A DNA stretch of 64,000 nucleotides, taken from Bipolaris cookei (lineage: Eukaryota > Ascomycota > Dothideomycetes > Pleosporales > Pleosporaceae). The translations under genes were made by a program, and so were the position numbers. Under the pieces are notes generated by a model, which made no database searches, had not been told where the DNA came from, and worked only from the letters and a program-made list of their open reading frames with translations. The stretch is taken from positions 124,001 to 188,000 of the forward strand of contig NRSV01000068.1 of assembly GCA_002286855.1 (NCBI GenBank), given 5' to 3'. Every line of letters starts with the position of its first letter. The first letter of the stretch is position 1. Shown piece after piece: positions 59,761-64,000 of the stretch.

Positions 59761-60480
59761 TACTCCGAATAGACTACTAGATATTTTAGATAGTCTATTT
59801 TTGTAACGATGTTACAACTTCGCCAAGTATTGAGCCAATCCCAGAGCCGGATCGGAGGAAGTATCGGCCGCCCCTTCATCAGTTATTCGTTTCTTAGCCG
59901 GATCCGATTCGGACCCGACTAGGAAAGGTACATATGGAGACACTCCCTGTAGCTAGCTCTGTAGACTTTTGATATCCTTTCGTACAAGGCCTATAGGTGT
60001 CTATCCGAATCAAGGCTCGTTTGATGTCCCACGCACTCCCATATGCCTCTGAGTGACACTACTGCCGATACTGGTCCGAGTAGTCTTGCCTGCGCCGTTA
60101 CAGTTGTTATAACAAGTAGAGATTAGTAAAGGTAAGAGGTAGAGCACTATAGGGAGGATGAGAGAGGGTAACTGTTGCCCTTACTAAAAGCCTCCCTCCG
60201 CTGTTGCCCTCTCTCATTTCCGCCTCTCTTACCTCTCTCTTACTATTAAACCGCATGCAGGACAAGATAGAGCGCTCACGCTTATCCCAACATGCCTGTG
60301 CTAGTAGCTTGCTAGCTCATTCTAGGTATGGGTATACTAAAAAGAGATTTGTTTAGTACATCTATAGGTGCTTAGATTGTATATATATATAGATCTACTA
60401 AAAAAGACTTTTCTCGTCTCCCTAAGGTAGCTATATGTGTAGAACGAAGTGTATATGGAGAAAACAAAGCTAGTTACTCT
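59761..60480. other. Repeat-rich spacer with a purine/pyrimidine hairpin
   Basis: No gene. At 60119-60245 a purine-rich arm (AGTAAAGGTAAGAGG ... GAGAGAGGGTAAC) faces its approximate reverse complement (GTTGCCCTCTCTC ... CTTACCTCTCTCTTACT), giving a long imperfect hairpin, possibly a MITE or transposon terminus. Confidence 0.5.
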
Positions 60481-62302
60481 ATCAACCTAACATTAAACGC
60501 TATGCAACTACCCACAACTTGCCATATCAGCGCCTGCGACGCGCCTATCTTGGACTTTCGAATCGCTGTAATCGCGCTAAGCCACCTGCTTTATACCGGC
60601 TTAACGAGTCTCAAGATTTCGCTCTTGAGCGGTATCTTGATGCTATCGATAATATTGGCTTTGGTATTCATCGTGGACTAGTTGAGCAGCAAGCAGACTC
60701 ACTCCTTGAGGATGCGTATACAGGACTAGATGAAGTTGCGCCCAAGGTTGGCAAGCTTTGGACACGACGATGGCTCGCAAGGCACCCGAAATATAGGCGT
60801 GTAAAGGCAAAGTCAATTGAGGTACAGCGTAAGCTTGCCCAGGAGCCAGCAGCTCTCCTTGACTGGTATACTAGGCTTAAAGACCTTATCGACGAGCGCG
60901 GTATCTTGCCTGAAGATATATATAATATGGATGAGACAGGCTGCCGTATTGGTGTTGCAAAAGAGCAGTACCTATACACCAAAAATGGACGTACGGTCTT
61001 TATCCACAACGCCAACAATCGCGAGCTTATTACGCTTGTTGAGTGTGTCCGGGGCACAGGCGAGGTCATTCCACCTCTTATCATCGTCAAAGCTGCTACT
61101 GTGATGGAGCATTGGATCGTAGATCTACCTGATGGGTATCTTGTAGGCGTGTCCGATAGCGGTTATAGTAACGACAAACTTGCACCCAAGAAGGTTGCTA
61201 CTCTAGCAATAGTGACCGCTCAGCTGCACCACCACTACCACTTGTACAGCGCGCCGGTACACCTCTTGATATATCCTCGCCGCCTCCACTTATCTCCTCA
61301 CCATCTCGGGCGCCTGTGCGACGCTTCCACCGCGTTAAAATCGACCTCGAGATGGCACAGCTGGTGCGGCGGCCTCAACCACAAGGTGCAGCAACAGAAC
61401 CCGAGGATCCTAAGCCTGGCGACGCTACTTGGCACACACCAAAAACTGTACGACAGATCGAGTTACAAGAGCCGTTTGTTCGCGCCGTAATCCAGCAACA
61501 CCTCCCCCGTCAGGTTGCGGCCGACGTGATCCGTCACCTTCGTGGCGTCTCAGCTCTTGCCCGCAACGCCGAGGGCTTCAAGCGTGAGCTGCACAAGACT
61601 GAGGCTGCTATCCTTGCCAAGGAGGAGCGAAGGCGTCGTAAGAAGCGGGTTGTAGAGAGTAAAGGTGGCGTAATATACGCCGAAGACGCGCGGCAGATGG
61701 TACAGCAGCGCCAGGTCAATGACCTCGCTCGTCTTGAGGTGGAGATAGCTACGAAGCGACTTCGTGAGGCTACAGTTATTTTCAATAAATGGAGACGTAT
61801 CTTCCCAACTATACGGAACTTTGGCCGTAAGTATACTAAGCGTATAGCAGCCGGTATTACAACGCAGCGCGATGTTACGCGCTGGCAACATATCAACGCT
61901 GACGGTAGTAACTATAACATTAAGGCCTTAAGAAAGTGGGAATTGATAGTTCAAAACAGCAGCTCCAAGTATCGTGAGGGTGCTATAACAACGGACCGTA
62001 CGCCAGCTATGTGGGTGGCGTATAATGTTCGTCAACTTGTCGATCCATATACAAAGCTCACGAGCCACCATCTCACTACAGCTTTACCATCCACCACGCT
62101 GTCACAGAACCTTGAACGCTTTACTCGGTATACTCAAGAAGATTGCGCAGAATCTACTTCTACAGAATCGTGTATTGACGTCGATACTACTATCAAAAAG
62201 GCTTACAAAGCTATAGTGGATGGTGAAATCGATGTAAGTGATAGCGGCGACAGCGACGATAGCAGCTACTGCAATAGCCCAATTTCGATAATATCTGACT
62301 AG
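60480..62302 (+). pseudogene. Pogo/Fot1-type transposase, copy 2, internally deleted
   Basis: Two overlapping frames. The first (60519-61200) has LNESQDFALERYLDAIDNIGFGI, WTRRWLARHPKYRRVKAKSIEVQR and IYNMDETGCRIGVAKEQYLY with the first catalytic Asp. After SDSGYSNDK sense is lost. The second frame (about 61316-62302) encodes the C-terminal region (TPKTVRQIELQEPF, GVSALARNAEGFKRELHKTEAAILAKEERRRRKK, YAEDARQMVQQRQVNDLARLE). The middle catalytic part with the second Asp is missing, and the halves are out of frame. It is related to the remnant at 13800-15483. It should be non-functional on its own. Confidence 0.75.
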
Positions 62303-62426
62303 GGTGTGCTTTGATAATGTGTCTTTAATTCTCGAAACTGTAAAAATTATATTTTTGTATTGATTTAGCTTAAATTTACGATTGAAAAATATCGTTATCA
62401 TTGAGGTGATATTATCGTTGAGGTGA
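62303..62426. other. Junction between two pogo elements
   Basis: AT-rich spacer with a GAGGTGATA direct repeat next to the terminus of the following element. Confidence 0.4.
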
Positions 62427-64000
62427 TAGGCCCGTGCGGAGCACGGGCAATTTCATTGAAATTCTGCTACAGCAGCCGTTACTGTCCGTGCTCACCCAAT
62501 GCAACAATCAGCCAATGCAACACCATCCGCCCTACCAAAATATCAGCCCATCATTTTCAACAAGTGATATCTCCACCACCATGACAGCTCTTGCAAAAGC
62601 GATTGCGGCAATCGATTCGCAAGATCCAGAAGGTCAACTTTCATACCGCGCAGTTGCAAAAAGATTTGGTGTTGAGCTTTCAACATTGACGCGTCGGCAC
62701 CAAAACAAAACACAGTCGCGAGCTGCAGCTGCTAAAAAACGTCAACTACTCACTCCACCACAAGAATCTGAGCTAGTGAAATATATAGAAAAACTTACTG
62801 CGCGCGGCTTACCACCTTCCCGAGCTATAGTAAAAAATTATGTGGCGGTTATTGCAGAATGGGAGCCCTCTAGTAGCTGGGTTTCACGGTTTTTGACGCG
62901 TCACCACGATAAAATATTCACCAAAAAATCCACCAGCATCGACCGCGCCCGTCATCTAGCTGACAATCCAGCTAACTACCAACCATATTTTGATCTCCTC
63001 AATAATAAGATCGATCAGTATAACATTGCGCCATATAATATCTACAATATGGACGAGAAGGGCTTCTTACTTGGCCGGATTTCACCATCAAAAAGAATCT
63101 ATTCAAAGGAGCTTTGGGAGCAAAAGAAAGTGCGGCAATCTCTCCAAGATGGGAGTAGAGATCGGACAACAATTATTGGCTGTATTTGCGCTGATGGGAG
63201 TTCAGTAGATCCCACAATAATCTACGAGGGAGCAGATGGTCTTCACAGTGAATGGCTGCGGGACCTGGAGGTGGGAAAACACCAGGTTTTTTGTGGCACC
63301 AGCCCATCAGGATGGAGTAATAACCAGCTCGCGCTGGCTTGGGTTGAGCAGGTGTTCGATCGCTGTACGAAGGAGAAAGCAAAACGTGACTACAGGATGC
63401 TTCTCGTCGATGGGCATGGTAGTCACCTTACGCCGTCGTTCATCGAGTACTGCTATTGCAATCGAATACTACTCGCAGTATTGCCGCCTCACGCCTCTCA
63501 CAGCCTCCAGCCACTCGACGTTGGCGTGTACTCACCTCTGGCAGCCGCGTACAGTACCGCGCTCATCGAGCTGATCAATAGTAATCAAGGCCTAATCAAT
63601 ATGCAGAAAAGTGATTTCCTACGCTTATTTTGGGTGGCATATACATCTGCTTTCACAGCTGATAATATATTAAGTAGTTTTCGGGCCACTGGGATCCATC
63701 CACGCAATCCCGACGTCGTACTCAGCCGCTTTAAAACACCACCACCACGAGCCAATAGAGATACAGAAATTGGAGAGGCGGGCGATGGAGATACCTGGAG
63801 GGATCTGTCAAAGTTATTTGACGCTGCGGTACTGGATACATCAAAAAATGCAGCCAAACAGCTCAAGCAGGCGCTCCATTCATTGCAGATCCAGAACGAG
63901 CTTTTACACCATGAAATCGATGAACTGCGGGGTAGTATTACTACCAAAAAACGCCGCAAATCTGATAGAAAAGTTCTCCAACTACAGCAGCACGAAGAGT
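62427..64000 (+). mobile_element. Pogo/Fot1-type transposon, 5' part to the window edge
   Basis: A TA target dinucleotide (62427-62428) is followed by a terminus starting GGCCCGTGCGGAGCACGGGC, itself a perfect small hairpin, shared with 13087-13136. The transposase starts 152 bp later. The right end lies beyond the window. Confidence 0.75.
62581..64000 (+). CDS. Pogo/Fot1-type transposase, intact but cut by the window edge
   Basis: ATG 62581 opens a frame of 473 codons with no stop up to the end of the window. The N-terminal HTH (LSYRAVAKRFGVELSTLTRR) is followed by a CENP-B/Tc5-type DNA-binding region (LTARGLPPSRAIVKNYV, SSWVSRFLTRH). The DDE domain has NIYNMDEKGFLLG (first Asp near residue 156), then LLVDGHGSHLTP with the second Asp, and PHASHSLQPLDVGVYSPL. 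The C-terminus is coiled-coil-like and basic (NELLLHHEIDEL, TTKKRRKSDRK). It cuts and pastes the element at TA sites in the nucleus. No damage is seen in this part, so it could be active. It belongs to another lineage than the degenerate copy at 21977-23831. Confidence 0.88.
   Translation, partial: MTALAKAIAAIDSQDPEGQLSYRAVAKRFGVELSTLTRRHQNKTQSRAAAAKKRQLLTPPQESELVKYIEKLTARGLPPSRAIVKNYVAVIAEWEPSSSWVSRFLTRHHDKIFTKKSTSIDRARHLADNPANYQPYFDLLNNKIDQYNIAPYNIYNMDEKGFLLGRISPSKRIYSKELWEQKKVRQSLQDGSRDRTTIIGCICADGSSVDPTIIYEGADGLHSEWLRDLEVGKHQVFCGTSPSGWSNNQLALAWVEQVFDRCTKEKAKRDYRMLLVDGHGSHLTPSFIEYCYCNRILLAVLPPHASHSLQPLDVGVYSPLAAAYSTALIELINSNQGLINMQKSDFLRLFWVAYTSAFTADNILSSFRATGIHPRNPDVVLSRFKTPPPRANRDTEIGEAGDGDTWRDLSKLFDAAVLDTSKNAAKQLKQALHSLQIQNELLHHEIDELRGSITTKKRRKSDRKVLQLQQHEE

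Overview
The window is nuclear DNA of a filamentous ascomycete (Pezizomycotina). The evidence is genes with short 48-120 bp spliceosomal introns, a Tad-like LINE, several Fot1/pogo-type transposons, and fungal families such as Zn2Cys6 factors, PDR transporters and CYP68/CYP503-type P450s. The species cannot be named from sequence alone. A plant-associated ascomycete is a guess from the type of metabolite cluster.

Layout. Positions 1-12905 hold two copies of one LINE in head-to-head orientation (1-2312 on the minus strand, running off the left edge, and 5815-12905 on the plus strand). They bracket an intact four-exon MFS transporter gene (3552-5449). Positions 12906-15483 are transposon debris. 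A full-length PDR-type ABC transporter (16044-20888) follows, then a degenerate pogo transposase (21977-23831).

Positions 24528-57637 form a diterpenoid biosynthetic gene cluster. It holds a GGPP synthase, a bifunctional CPS/KS-type diterpene cyclase with both the class II DVDD and the class I DEFME/NSE motifs, five complete cytochrome P450 genes (one resembling ent-kaurene oxidase), a membrane O-acyltransferase of the wax-synthase type, a SAM methyltransferase, a DUF302-like protein and a Zn2Cys6 regulator. A decayed MFS gene lies inside it. The spliced models keep frame and add up to whole codons, except at the N-terminus of the methyltransferase.

The unusual part is a sulfur module inside the cluster: an APS kinase (makes PAPS), a P-loop sulfotransferase-like protein, and a sulfite oxidase without a heme domain (makes sulfate). 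These genes could oxidise sulfite, activate sulfate and transfer the sulfo group to a diterpenoid hydroxyl. The product may therefore be a sulfated, or sulfonation-activated, ent-kaurane-like or related diterpenoid, possibly also acylated and methylated. This is inference from gene content. I do not recognise the set as a described pathway.

Much of the cluster is arranged as divergent gene pairs. Four copies of a 220-305 bp dispersed repeat, three of them carrying TCACGTGA, sit between its genes and just beyond the regulator. From 57.6 kb to the right end the window is again repeat-rich: fragments of Tc1/mariner and pogo elements, then an apparently intact pogo/Fot1 transposase that runs off the right edge.
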